A program made the position numbers and the translations under genes. The notes beneath the pieces were generated by a model, which was given only the letters and a program-made list of their open reading frames with translations, did no database searches and was not told the DNA's origin. DNA of 64,000 nt from Stratiolaelaps scimitus (Eukaryota > Arthropoda > Arachnida > Mesostigmata > Laelapidae): positions 744,001-808,000 of the forward strand of contig JABWDB010000049.1 of the NCBI GenBank assembly GCA_019614645.1, in the 5' to 3' direction. Within the stretch, counting starts at the first letter, position 1. Every line of letters starts with the position of its first letter. Below are positions 1-12,800 of this stretch, in pieces.

Positions 1-142
1 TGATTTCGTATATCGTGAATGATAGATATAGATAAATAGGAAAATTGACCGCCAACTTATTCATCATGAACAAGCAAGTGTGACGAGACAAATTTGGCTG
101 GCGTTGCAAAAAGGATATTTCGCCGGCATGTAATTAGAAGTA

Positions 143-144
<2 letters not shown>

Positions 145-175
<31 letters not shown>
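145..175. repeat. (TA)n microsatellite
   Basis: Uninterrupted AT dinucleotides. Similar pure tracts lie at 3816-3876 (two tracts around TTTAAAAAA), 7186-7217, 22585-22618, 24714-24735, 27289-27319, 37961-37988, 40170-40191, 40689-40722, 60332-60361, 61954-61980 and 62265-62296. Each produces spurious IYIYIYI frames. Confidence 0.9.
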
Positions 176-177
<2 letters not shown>

Positions 178-1741
178 AGTGCAACTGTATATATCGTTGT
201 CTCAATTAGTGGCGACATATCAGTTGTTCTTCCCTTGCCCATCATGGTTTTCTTTCTTGCTGCCCGATCACTTCTCATTGTTCGTTGATCGGCTGGCCCC
301 AGTGTGCGAATGTGCACACTTGGCCTGAAATAACACCGGACAATAAGCAAATGCCTATGTATTCGCCATTGTATTCCTGATGAGCGGCGATCAACTATTC
401 TGTGGTAGGCGGCCTAATGAGTCCCAGCTGCTTCTCTGCCAGCCAGCCAGCAAACCAGGTATATGGATGTATCTATTTTCCTAAAATTGCATGCATATGA
501 ATCGTTTCTCATCACCCGATGTTAATACGCCGTTTAACGATATCTTCAACATGACGCGATAATATAACCACATCCTCATCGTATTCAATGGAAAATCAGC
601 GACCGATATATGGCATAGCACATTTTGGTAACTTCAAACCTGTTCTACTGTCCGATAATGAAACAGCACATCCGCTTTCATAAAGCGACAATCAATTGTT
701 CGGGTAAAGACTTAAATGTCGGTTAGTGATCACTCACAGCGTGCAAGCGGTGACTTACTTGCCAACGTTTTCGCCCTATACTGACCACGCAGCGGCTTGC
801 GCTAGCAATACCCTGCCAGCAAGACAAAACTCGACGAAACTTATCATAATAATGAATATAATAGAAATACTGCCTACATTATCCCGTCTATGCTGTAGTA
901 CCTTATATTCAAATCAAGCTTGATTCGCTACATCAGCGCTGTGGCCATGTATCTATATGATAATAATAATAATATCATACATAGATGGCCCTATCTCGAA
1001 ACAGACGCGTGATCCTGAACGAATTACCAGCATAACACTTTCTTTTGCTCTGCATAATGTCGCTTTCCATTGTGATGATATTATTGCTATTGCCGCTTCT
1101 TCCACTATTCTCGCTATAGTGTTCACTATAACATATCATTAAGTTACCCCTGTTCTGGATACTGCTGCGAATATCGATCGTTTGATATAGAGATATATGA
1201 AGTGAACGAGAAGAAAAACAAACGATCACAAATCATCGGTAGGTATTTTCGAAATGGGTATAATCTGGAATAACTGACTGCGGTGGGGGAACCACGAACA
1301 TTCACGGCATCGGATACATCGATTGAGAAGCAATTTGCTGTCGATTCTGGTCATGATTTCATACGGCACTCACTGAGTTCGTGGGAATATTGTGGTGTAT
1401 GGTGGACTTATGCGTTAGTTAGGGAATTGATGTGTTGGTTAGATACACACGATGTTAACGGGAGAAAGTTGCGTTTTAACAATCGCCTAAAGGAAACGGG
1501 GTGAGCACACATTGCTCAGAATTCGTCAAGGATTTTATGGCCTGCGATGGCCTTCAACAGCAAATTTCCAAATCTGTATTTCCCGAATGGTTTATCCAAC
1601 ACAAAACAGACTAGCCGATCCATCTATAACACTTAGCGACTGTCTGCGATAACTAGCTGTGCAGTTAGACGACTCGAAGATGGCGGCGATCGAAGGTAAC
1701 ATGATTCGGCATGACAGGCCGAATAGGTGGTAGGCACCTAC

Positions 1742-2003
1742 CGGTGAATCCAATATATGGACAGCATCAATCTGGTTTCCCTGCAGCGTCCTAAAGAGTT
1801 TCGTCAACGCCTCAACATCGTCCACCCCCTGACATCGCAATATAACTCGAGGCACGGGCGGCGAGCTAAATTTGTCGATGCGACGGGCCGTATCCGACGT
1901 TGAGCAGGTGCAATTCGTGTGGCTAATCGGTGGACACTCCACGGACGACGGGCTTGCAGGAACAGCGTGCAGTAAATAAAGCAGAAAGGCAGTTGCACGT
2001 CTC
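1742..2003 (-). CDS. Exon of a secreted LRR-type protein (partial gene)
   Basis: The frame reads a hydrophobic stretch (ATAFLLYLLHAVPA) that looks like a signal peptide. It is followed by a cysteine cluster, CPPISHTNCTC, and then a block (VILRCQGVDDVEALTKLF, later QIDAVHIL) that resembles the amino-terminal cap and first strand of arthropod leucine-rich-repeat proteins of the oplophorus-luciferin non-catalytic-subunit type. Family knowledge says such proteins are extracellular. A likely acceptor (ttacag) precedes 2003 and a donor GTAGGT follows 1742. The 262-nt exon enters at phase 2 and leaves at phase 0. No ATG lies in frame nearby, so the start codon must be in an upstream exon I did not find. 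The following repeats should lie at lower coordinates, probably outside the window. The overlapping frame at 1804-1998 is a shadow. The similarity is weak and from memory; the signal-peptide plus C-x-C arrangement is what persuades me. Confidence 0.5.
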
Positions 2004-4654
2004 CTGTAACGAAGAGGACATTCTGGTAAGGCCTAAGACATTTCAGCTTGTCGTCAACATAACAAAAAGGTCAGGAAGGATTGCTCTTGAAAGATTTCCG
2101 TCGCGATAGCACCTAAGGGTCGCAGAGCTTGGCATGGTTTTGTAAAACCATCACTTCTTACGCTTACGGGGTGTTTCAAAATTCGGGCCTCGAAAAGGAA
2201 GCAGCTCTTCGAATAAATTTAATGCATTTAATGACGGTTGTGGTGAGAACGGGCAATAGCGGTAGGCAGTTAGCTGTTTGCATACCAAAGTAAGTTTAAG
2301 CTAAGAAAGCACGGTCTCATAGATTGTCTCTCCATCAATCAGCCCTGAAGGTGGCATCTCATAGAACGAACGCGATTGTTGCTATGGGCCCACAGTATCC
2401 GTAGATTTATTAACGGGGGCAACAACAAAATTACGCTGTCGTCTATTTACTGTCACGGTTACTGTACCTGTCAGCTGTTATTTTGCACAGCATCTTGTTC
2501 TGACTTTGCCTCGAGCTCATTCGATGACGATGATGCAATTACTCACCGTTATGGACGGCGGGAAGCGGAGGAGAGGGACTTTGTGTCCATTTCGATAATT
2601 GTTTGTTTGTTCATAACACCAACATTGCTGCTTCAACTAGCTATACCATTGACATGCTATCATTGTATATGTGATTTCACAGCAATAATAGACGACAGAA
2701 AATCGTACCAGTCACAAAAAGAGGTCGGTGGCCCCAAAGCTTGAAATTTCGCTCGCTAGAAAACGAGCCGCTGCCTACCTACAGTCGCTACGAGCGACGC
2801 ACAGTCGATCGTTCCAGACAAACAGCCGAGAAGAAGATAACGAGTTTGAAGTGCTTGAAGGGACGGCGGATGTGCGGTGGGGGCGTGAGGGTCACGTCCA
2901 AAAACAGAAATGACTTTCTGTTGATATTTCACATTGAGCGAATCTCGGCGCTTTTCAAAACCTCGTTTTGAGTGTAAATGTGTGAAATTGCTAATGTTGA
3001 ATAGTGCTAGTTCAACGTGATTCATTTTTCGCCATCCTCTATTAATCTGTTCGCCGTAAAATTTGAATAATGCTGCTCTATACGATTAATCTATCAATGG
3101 AACTTTCGTATGTTCCATGAACGGCTGTCTCGTTCCGCAGCGCCAACACTGTCACGAGAACGCTTTCGATCAGGTCATTGGAGGAGGGATCGAGCCGAGT
3201 AAGTTGGAATATTCTTGCAGGTCAAGTTGGCTTACTTTCCGACTTCCTCATTTAACTCGAATATAGACGAGCAGTAGGTGAATTGCATCGTCAATTCAAC
3301 GCAGATGAGTGCGGAAAACAATTCCACTGTATATGCAAGATGATAATTTCGATGGACGAGCAAATCGGTAGTAGCCTTTCTACTTTATACAGCCCATTCT
3401 CATAGATCAGCATATGTGATCTTAATTCACTTGAGGGCTAACGATGGTAATTGTGATGCAATTGGTCCCTGAGTAGTGGCGTAGTATCGTAATCATACTT
3501 GCATCGGTTATTTACATCTGTTCCAAGCAAACAGCAAAAGAAAAACAGTAGCACGTCATTGGCGAATAAACTATTATATTTTCCCTCTCCTCGGCGTAAC
3601 CGTTCTATGATGACTGTGATAGAGGTAGTACACATGTTCTTCTCTTGTAATGATTGTCTATGGAAAGCGGACCAAGTTGTTCTAGAGACAATAACTTAGA
3701 TCTGAGATCTTCTAAGCGACGGTGTTACTGCCGAGACAAACACTCATAATTTTAGATGGATTTTAAGATGACACAGACAGGAACCATGAATAGTGAGAAG
3801 CGCAGTCTGATGTACAATATATATATATATATATATTTAAAAAATATATTATATATATATATTTTTTTTTTTTTTGTTAGGAAACTATTATCCACTAAAT
3901 ATTAAATCATGACACTTGCGTCTTCGTCGCAATCTCGCATATGTCAATTTCTCATCGTGTCTTTATTGCATTCAGCTGAGGAGCGGCTATTACATATATC
4001 GTCATCAATAATTATGACATCATTAGTAATTATTTGTTTGTATCATAAATTACAAATAGTCGTCTTGATTCCCATGCTCATCCATTCGAGTTCAGCTCTA
4101 TATGTTATCCCTCAACACTATTCTTGGTACTAAGTAAGTGTATGTACAAGTATGTCACTTAACTGACACAACGCAAGCACCATTGTAGCGTGTTACAGTC
4201 AAGTCAATGTGATGTGTGTTAATTACACAAATCTATAAGTTTCTGTCGTTTCGCCATCCGAGCAATATATGCCACGTCAACAGGCGGTGGAAGCGATGAA
4301 CGTATTGTTAATCAAACGTGTTTCGTCTGAATCTTTCACCTCTGGCTAATTGTCCAAGTCTAGGTTCAGCTTTGCTGCACCGCGCTCATTAGCTGTTGGC
4401 TGCGAGTCAACCTGGAAAATTTATTTTACTTAGGTCCAGCTTTGCGACACGTTCCGTTGTCGCTTGGGTAAAAGCGCTGCGGTGTGCATATGATTGTTAT
4501 TATTATACATGTTAATGAAACTGGCGTGACTAAATGTTACTGAGCAGAATCTGCACTGTTTGATTTCTGCGTGCGTGGCTCGAGATATCCCCCCCGCGCC
4601 GGTGTCTAACGACTATTGTTGTCAGCATCGTGGGCTGGGAGGACACCTGCCAAT
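2004..4654. other. Gene-free stretch
   Basis: No coding similarity seen. The frames at 2376-2744 and 2756-3025 have no domain. The upstream exons of the LRR-type gene may be hidden here or further right. Contains the (TA)n pair at 3.8 kb and a short family-B relative at 4390-4419. Confidence 0.5.
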
Positions 4655-4996
4655 ATGAGTTGCTTTCGTGGGCGGTGGGACCCGACGCGTGCTCTGCCGA
4701 ACGACAATCGAGAAGAATTGGCCAGCGTAATGGTGTTGCGGGCAGCAGTTACGTTGGCTGTCGTCGAGAGCGTTGCAGCGAACGTGGACACCCAGACGCT
4801 CATCCGCGCAGTTCGGCTCCAGCTTCAGCTGGACAGCGAGGACGATGATGGTGGTGGCGGCGGCGATCGTAAGCTAACTCACTCGGGGACTAGTGCTCGC
4901 CGCGTCACTCTCCGTAGGAGTGGTTCCAAACGACAACGGCCGACAACACAACTGACAGGAGCTGACGTTTCGTCGACTATGGCAACATCCACCTAA
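4655..4996 (+). CDS. Doubtful ORF, possible first exon of an unknown protein
   Basis: From an ATG at 4655 a 113-codon frame runs to TAA. It starts MSCFRGRWDPTRALPNDN, has an amphipathic alanine/valine/leucine-rich middle (VLRAAVTLAVVESVAANV), an acidic-then-glycine run (SEDDDGGGGGD) and a basic tail. The composition is more protein-like than most frames here, but the bases are GC-rich and repetitive, so a long open frame is less surprising. An internal GTAAGC after GGCGATC could serve as a donor. Nearby, 5082-5141 has a good acceptor (gtgttgcag) and donor (GTAAGT) around a 20-codon open frame, but its phase does not fit that donor. I recognise no family. Confidence 0.2.
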   Translation: MSCFRGRWDPTRALPNDNREELASVMVLRAAVTLAVVESVAANVDTQTLIRAVRLQLQLDSEDDDGGGGGDRKLTHSGTSARRVTLRRSGSKRQRPTTQLTGADVSSTMATST

Positions 4997-5236
4997 CCCG
5001 TCGGCAACCGCGCACTGGGGCTGTTGTTGCTCCAGCAACCGCTACTGCTATTGCTGCCGGGTTGTAGGCATTGTGTTGCAGATTGTGTTGGGCGATTGTT
5101 ATGGTGATCCAGCAAACGACGAAGAGCAAGCGACTCAGCGGGTAAGTCCTTTGATATTTCACGACGATGAAGAGGCGAGATCCGGTCATGGCGCGGGCGG
5201 CGGTGCTGCCCCACCACCAGCAACGCCAGCTCTTCC

Positions 5237-5267
<31 letters not shown>

Positions 5268-5980
5268 CCACGCTGGCTGACTACAGCGATGACTGATGTG
5301 TGACCAAAATGAAGCGTCGTACGGGCCGTTGAAAGTAGGATTCTCACTACTTTTGAGCGCGGTTGCCTCAATCGTGCTACAATCGCGTAATCCAAGTTCC
5401 CGAAAGAAGCTTGGACACACCTAGACGAACTTGTCCACAAAAATGCCGCACATGCATCTGCCGCACGAGCCGAATAACGCTGAGGGCTGGTTCCCGTCGC
5501 ATTTCAAATCCAAAACGAAAGAAGACGCCACTATTTGTGGTCTATATAGATTTTGCAGAGTCGCAGGTAAATCGATAGATCGTAGAGTAGAGTGGTAGCA
5601 GACGGCCACAATGTTCACATCATGTACAATATAGACCGGAAGCTCGTCAAGGTCACTGCGATCGGCCCTGTTAATTTTGAGCGTTGTATGAACTATGGGG
5701 ACGGGTCGATTTTGTTTCTTCCCTTCAGCCTTTGTAGAATAAAAATAACGCTGTTCATATGGCTTCAGTTGCCCATTGAAATGAATAGAGAATAGGATTG
5801 CTTCATCATCACAGCTCGATTGTCTTAACGGCCATGGATGAATTCGACATTCGATCGATCAGAAGTATCGACGATCGGAGCCTGCATCGGCGTCCTGGGT
5901 CTGACGAGACCAATCGAGCGCAAAGGCGGCAGGTACATTCACACGCACAGACACGCACAGATAGTTCCACGATTCGCTGT

Positions 5981-6745
5981 TCACACCTCCGAATCGCCCT
6001 GTTCGCCCCTCAAGTCGACTACGTTTCTTCGTTTTGTTTCTCGTCGGTGATCCGTTTTCCGTCGTCCGTATTCTCGGAAGGCGGCTGCCAGCGTGAGGGT
6101 AAGTCTCCTCGCGGAATCCTTGCTCTCGCACACGAACGCATGGCACTCAAGGGGTCCCTTGTCACTGACGATGATCATAGCGACGATCTTGGCGTAACTG
6201 ACATCCTGCACCCCATACGAGATGCACTCGATTGGATAGAACTGTTCCTCACTGACCACATGGCCAATCTCTGTAAGCGACACACCTCTGGGCGAAACAG
6301 AAAGCCTGACAAGGCGTGGATGGCACTGTGGTCTACGGGCCGCCTCCACGAGCTCATCTACCGGCGACCGCGTATGTCGCAAGCCCCACAGCCCTGAGGT
6401 GGCCCTGCTCCCAAGGTGGCGGGTCACTACGGTCCAGTTCGGTGCGTAGTCCGCCTCATTGACCGTACACACGAAGCTGCCTTCCATACGAGTCGATGAT
6501 CCCTGGCCGACTCCAGACACTCCAGCGGAAACCCCTCCAGGGCCCACCGAGGAAACACCAGCTGACAGAGCAGAGAAGCCAGATATTGTCGAGCCGGCAA
6601 GCGGCGACGCACGCGTTTCCACCTCCATCGCAAGTACCCCGTCCACTACTGCAATTGAAGGCAGCGCGACTGATCGCAGATCGTCAGCGTAGGCGCGCTG
6701 CAGCCGTCCGCGACGACCGAAAGCGCTAGTGGCGACTACTATCGT
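5981..6745 (-). CDS. PTB/PID-domain protein, large exon
   Basis: An open frame of 255 codons runs from just after a stop at 6746-6748 to a TGA at 5981. The first in-frame ATG is at 6628, but the frame could also be entered by splicing at ctgcag (exon start 6697, phase 0). After a Gly/Ser/Val-rich leader it contains one complete phosphotyrosine-binding fold. The amino-terminal strand is NWTVVTRHLGS, followed by SGLWGLRHTRSPVDELVEAA, the core VRLSVSPRGVSLTEI, the central block ISYGVQDVSYAKIVAMIIV, and the closing strand plus carboxy helix PLECHAFVCESKDSARRLTL, then TLAAAFREYGRR. CHAFVCES-like and AAAF motifs are typical of PTB domains in adaptor proteins (PID1, FAM43, Dab-like families). I cannot assign the subfamily. 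The tail is basic (RRKTDHRRETKRR). The protein would be a cytoplasmic adaptor binding NPxY-type peptides. Other exons were not found; the plus-strand frames over the same bases are shadows. Confidence 0.72.
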   Translation of the reverse strand, partial: TIVVATSAFGRRGRLQRAYADDLRSVALPSIAVVDGVLAMEVETRASPLAGSTISGFSALSAGVSSVGPGGVSAGVSGVGQGSSTRMEGSFVCTVNEADYAPNWTVVTRHLGSRATSGLWGLRHTRSPVDELVEAARRPQCHPRLVRLSVSPRGVSLTEIGHVVSEEQFYPIECISYGVQDVSYAKIVAMIIVSDKGPLECHAFVCESKDSARRLTLTLAAAFREYGRRKTDHRRETKRRNVVDLRGEQGDSEV

Positions 6746-7184
6746 CTATCTGGCAAGGGCAGAACGCGCAGAGAGGGAGCGCTGTGCCGCTTTAGAACGG
6801 CTAAAGCTCTCCGACGGCTGACACCACCGCAGCAGCAGCCGCAACAGCACACCCAGACACAGAGACAGCGAGATATCTATTGAAGTAAAACAAAAACCAT
6901 CCGACAGGGTGTGAACAGAACCCCTGAGCCTATAATAGCTTATAATAGATAGATCGTGGATAGATTGAGCAAATGTGCAAACGTGCGGCTCGAACGAAAA
7001 TGTGAATCACAATCGTCAGAGGCGCGGCCTCAGCACAGCGTCTACAATCATTGACAGAATATATATTAAAATGGATAACTGTAGCAAGCGAAGCGTGTAC
7101 TTTTTATTTGTTGCTAATAAACTGTAAGCTGATGAATGTGTTTCTCATTTCTCTTCTTTTCATATTTTTGTTGCATATCTGTCC

Positions 7185-7219
<35 letters not shown>

Positions 7220-10200
7220 AAGTGTGAGTAGGTGGAAGTGATGCGCTCAGCCTCCATGAACCATCATAAAAATTATTTCGGTAGTTTCTAGAAAATACGT
7301 GTATGAGAAATGTCCGAAATGCTCTGTGAAATGAACAGGGATCATTTAGTTTGCGTGGATCATCTTGCGAAGAGATCAAGTGGCCAGATTAGGCAAGTAT
7401 GCCATTGTCTCATATCAGCTGCTCAGATTAAACGCATCAAGGCTAATCTGCATCAGCTCTAGTAAATCGTGTTGGAGAGCACTGACAAGTAACAAATGAG
7501 AACTCACATGCGCAGTCTATTTCGTTTTAAAAACTATGCATACTGTACTAAGGGGCTGCTGCCAAATTCCCTAACTGCTATGACGGTGAGCTCAGTCTTT
7601 GAGTGACCAATTATCTCGGCCACAATAGAGCAACGACATGAAGGTAATGATTACTGTTCATTAATACAAGTCGTAGGATTGCAGTAATTATTGAAAGGTT
7701 GTTAGTTTCGTTATTATTTGCACTTCATTACGCCCGTAATAATAATAATAATAATGATAATTTCGGTGCGAAGTATATCTACAGAATATAATTATATTAA
7801 CGTACTCAGCAAAAAAAAAAACACTTTTCCCTGTACGATGTTATCTCGCCAAATCGTATTCAACAATATCTATATCATCCATTGAAAATTGTACAATAAC
7901 AACCTGTAGGTTATCGTGGGCCTTCTGTCGAGGTTCCACAAAAACGAGAAAAGCTACTTTCATTATTATAAAGGAACATTTCAACTGATCGGTTAATGTA
8001 ATAGTCCCGTGTCGTGACATACAAGAGAACTTAAGCATTGTGAAAATTGCAGTTCCTTTAATAAACCAATAGAGCTTTACCTTTATATTTACCTTACCCC
8101 CCCCCCCTTAGACGGATTCATTCTGAACGATTCTGCTCAATTACTAACCATCACGTGCCTAGCTCAATTTTAGTCAACAACATCTGTCGTCTGTCTGATC
8201 AGTGACGCAAAAGACTTAGGCCACTGTCACGGGACGCACTCCACCCGGACAACATCGCCTTCGCCGTGGGCTATGTCCACGGCTGGGTGGTTAATGTTTA
8301 AGGTTTAAAAAAAGTATAAATCTGCGTAAGGTGGAATTTACTTGTAACACTGTTGTTGATTAAACGTTGACGATTTTGGGAGAAGTGCTACTATCAAACA
8401 CCGTCAATTATTGTGAATCCGCTTATTATTCAGGATGACTTAAACCTCGTTATTGCACTCGACAAAATGAAGCTTGCCAATCGGAAATCAATTTACTAAA
8501 AGTCAACGCGGTTTTTCTCTGCGAGTACCTCGATTAGCCGGCATTGCCTTATCATTATGGGGTAAAACTAAGTATGATTTGGTCGTAATCGTGCGAACAG
8601 ATTCGGGGTTTGGCATATCGATGTAGGTGGTTAGCCGTGAAATGTTGATAATTCTAAGGCGCAACTTCAGTGCGGCCACTGCTTGCTATAATCAAGCTCT
8701 CAAAGGACTCAAACTATGTGCTGATAACTCGCCTTGTTTTGTTGGCTGACAAGGTAATTTCGATAGTCTTATCGCTGGCAATATTCTAATCGGGATTCCT
8801 GCGCTTCTAAATTTTTCGGTTTATCCTGATGATTTCATTTTGTCATTTAAAATATGTAAACGTAACAGCAGTATTACAGCTAGAGTAGCTACTATTAACA
8901 AAATCAAGCAGTGTCTATATCTGTCTCCCTCTCTCTCTCTCTCACTCTCTTCATCTCATCAACGTTGATACTTTCGTTGTTCGTGTTTACCGAAGAAGAA
9001 TCGGACGAGGGGGATCCGTGTTCTTGTCAGCTTCCTTCTTCTTCCTCTGATCGGATCGGACCGTGCCGTTGTAGCCTTGCGCCCCTATCAATGTTAATCT
9101 ACAGCGATTATTGCACGATCTGTTGGTAGGGGAGACTATAACAGTTGACTTTGCCTCGGCTTCTTTAGCCGCTAAGATACCCCCACTTGGTTCGTGCCTC
9201 TCCCGCTTAATGAAACCTCACCAATGGCGATGCTGAACGAATCAGTGTCTTTTTTTTCCAGCCTTTGCTGGCAACTTGGTAAAATTGGTGCACGCCCCCC
9301 CTTCCTCCAGCGTGCCCCAAGACTACAGAGCTGTGAACATCCAACGATTGGTCCCCCGTCCACTGGTTTGCAACGGTTCGAGTATAGTGCATTGCGCCAC
9401 ACCCACAACAGAACGTCACATCGTCTCAAATCGGTCACTGTCAGGCTGGCGAAAACCCGCAGCAGCGTCAGGCTGCAAGAGAAGACAATGGTCGTTGCTG
9501 GTAGGTATATGATGTCGACACGTCCCCTTTATCATGTAACGTAATAATGATAATGATAATAAGCCCAATCCTCTTGTGCCTCTTCGAAGCAGGAGGATCC
9601 ATATTATCGAAGCCAGACTATGATAAAGGCTCGAATAATCGATAAAGAGGCTGGTAGGCAGTAAATGCTTTATGGTGCTTATGGATCATGGCCAATGCCG
9701 CACAGGGCAGTATAGAACAAGACCTGCCTGTCATCTACGAAGTATACACAACTATTGCATATTAACAGGGCCAGGTCAAATGTAGAGGAACGATCCGTCT
9801 ATGCACCAGCTCCACAAGGGGTATTCGACACAATGTCGAATTATTCCGGTGTTAGATTAATGCCATTCATGTGACATGGGATATTAAATCGCACAGATGG
9901 TCTGTCACCCCGAACGGCGTTGACAAGGCTGAGCTACGAGGTTATTCATTCTGTGATTCATGCAAGTTGATTGTGACCTGCAAGCATTAAATGACGGAGC
10001 TGGCCAATTTCGTCTTGTCATTCTGCAATGAAAGCTTCCCCGTCAAAGCGAGTCCTCCGGGTAGAAGAGTGATGCTGAGCAAGGATGGTCATTTCCACGG
10101 GCCTTATTGCGTTTCTATCGATCGCATAGAAGGAGGATGAAGGCGGAGGATGTCGTTAACCCGTGTAACTATCTAGAAGAAAATATCTAAGTGAGCTGCG

Positions 10201-10484
10201 GCGTTCTATAAATGTTCTTTAGCGTTTTTCCAAAATACACTTTTCAACAGGTACGTACGACTGTGTGGCTGGTCACTCAAGCGACGATTGCATTAAGTGA
10301 TAGTAATGGACGAGTGTGCAGACCTGTGTTCAATGAACGCAGAATATGTCTGCTCAATAGAGAGACAACGGCTCGTACCGGCACGTATCGATAGCGTAGG
10401 TCCTTGAAGCAATGCTACACAGTGGTAGCGAGGCCGGGCCATGGAAAGAGAGCTATAAAAAGCATTAGGGACAATTAATTATTG

Positions 10485-10547
10485 CTGGAAGATAGAGAGA
10501 GATACAGATATGCTGTTAGCATATCTGTATCTCTCCCTATCTTCCAG
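10485..10547. repeat. 63-bp near-perfect palindrome (30-bp arms, 3-nt loop)
   Basis: Arm 1 (10485-10514) begins CTGGAAGATAGAGAGAGATA; arm 2 (10518-10547) is its reverse complement with one mismatch. The loop is GTT. TATAAAA lies at 10454-10460, about 30 bp before the first base. Transcribed, it would form a 30-bp stem. No protein-coding frame explains it. Confidence 0.85.
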
Positions 10548-12654
10548 TCATATGGTGGGTTTCTTCTGCAACGAGCTGACGAAATGCTTCTTGACTAATT
10601 CAACGAATCTATGTTTGGATATTGTAAATGGTAAATGAATCAGCGGAAGTTATACGAAGAAGTTGCATTCAATGAAACATATCTCCGAAAATAGTCATGT
10701 TAACATCTCAGGCTGGAAACGATTTTTACCGGAGCGATTAGCAATTCGCATCCCCGCACCTGCTTCAAAATCGTTACTCATTTCTGCTGTATCCACCATT
10801 GTACTGGGGTTTCGACAACAACGACATAATTCGTATCGGCATCCGGCAGACTGCTGACTGCTGTGGAGTGTGTACCCTTTCCTGTGTAATGTGTGGCGCC
10901 GTTCTACCTTGTTGATTCCATTTATCGCTGATACGCGCCAAGGGGTAACAATCGTTGAATGCGGGCGTTCCTTTTCGAGTTCTTTGCGCCAGCGGCTTAA
11001 CGGCACTATCTCCTCCTCCTACCACCTACCACCTACAACTAATACTACTACTACTACTCTGTGTGGATGCAGTAGTTGGCTGAATGACTGGCCGGCTGGC
11101 CAGCGCACAATCAATGCTGCAAAACGAACCCACTGACAATTCCTTACAGCCCGTTTCTACTTCACCGCCTTATACCACTTGTAGCTAACCAGCAGCAGCC
11201 AGCGCTATCTATGAGACATGTGAGTGTTGCGCTTTGAGCGACTACCACAGTGGAGGAACAGGCCACTTCTGCTGTTTGCGCACCGAACTGGTAGAAACGC
11301 CGACATCTGCTGCAACGGCAGCAGCAGCAGCAGCATCAGCAGATACGCTTCGTCAACCATCTGGCCTGATATAATAGTATCACAGTATCAGACACAGAGT
11401 CGCGACACGAGTCGTGACGGCAGCACATTGCAAGATGGAACAGTAAGACGAACTGCTGCAGCTGTTGATATCTGACTTTCTATCGGCTTATGTACGTATA
11501 ATAGCTCTCATGTTACCGATCAATGTCAGAGACAGCGAAGTATTGCTCATTACAAAGGATCAAGTCGATTGTCATACATTTCAATGTTTCTCCTTTAACA
11601 TCACGAGCTCTAGTGTGAATGAAACAATGCTAAGAAAGTGTCGGAACTCTGGCATGTTCTTTGAGACGATACAAATGGACGCGCGTCATAGACAGAAATG
11701 TGTCTGGTAGATTGTGGCGCGCCATAGAATTGATGTTGTTGAATGGGCAACTTCCTTGGCGTTGTTGAAGAGATCAGTGGCGACATGATCAATCTCGACC
11801 GTATTCCAGCTGGTGGCGAACATCATCTCGCTCGTAATGAATCGCTGTGACGTCGCTCCGATGAATGGGACCATTTAGATAATGTGGCAGTTGAATTTCG
11901 TGTGAAACCTGGTGAAGATGAGAGACCCTCACAGATGTCGACAATCCTCCTTAATCTATGCCACATAGCCAATACCCAGACACAGATACCCACAGCAGTT
12001 GAGTTGTGGCAAAACTGCTGATTCGAACAATCGGCAGATGATAAATAGATGAGTATCACAGGATGAGCAAACAGATCTACGAACATCCTGATCCAATGCT
12101 TGGCCGTATCGGGCACGTGTGTGTGTGTTAGTATGAGCCGTGTCGCATGCAGCAGTTGAACGTGTGTCTTTGATTGGCTTGCTTTTGTTGTTGACCAGAA
12201 CTGCTTCGATCTTCCCCATTGAAATACAGTGGCTATGCTGAGGATAAGTCCGAGCGGCTTCGGTCAACCGAATGCATCCGTGGAACAAGAAGTCCACCCC
12301 TTGTGCTTGGATCGCTAATGGCAATTGTAAGCAATTGAGAAATTTATGGCGGCTCAACTTATATCGGCACCAACTCAGCCAAATTGCTCGTCACTGTCCC
12401 GGATCGTAAGTGCTGTGTGCTGCGCTGTGTGCTGCGCTGTGACGGTTGCGATATCACGGGCTTAAAATCTACGCCCAATAGAGAATTGGGTGGGACAAAA
12501 GGGACTCGTAGTAACAGTCCAACCTTGAGCTCATTCTCAATGGAGACAATCCCTGCCAAAAGGTATCACCTTTAAGCCTAGGTATCAAATACTATTTCAC
12601 CAATGTAGGATACAATTGGAAATATGGATAAAAACCACCGGTTATTCAAATTAA

Positions 12655-12800
12655 GCTTCATAGTCAATAAATAATTGTATTATATTAGAAATTGTTTTTA
12701 TTTTTAATATACAATTAATAATAAGGATAAGAGAGAAATATATTTTATAGATAAGATTTTAATTTTTATAATATTAATATAAAATAAGAACCACTATTAA
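12655..12800. other. AT-rich island
   Basis: About 145 bp of nearly pure A+T with interspersed GGATAAGAGAGAAA, sharply bounded by ordinary sequence. It is not a simple repeat. A nuclear copy of mitochondrial DNA is possible, but I cannot match it to a mitochondrial gene. Confidence 0.4.

Noticed and set aside
1678..1688. AAGATGGCGGC, a YY1-like promoter motif
   Set aside because: It lies downstream of the LRR exon in gene orientation with no other promoter signal; likely chance.
5798..6397. 199-codon plus-strand frame
   Set aside because: Antisense shadow of the PTB-domain exon.
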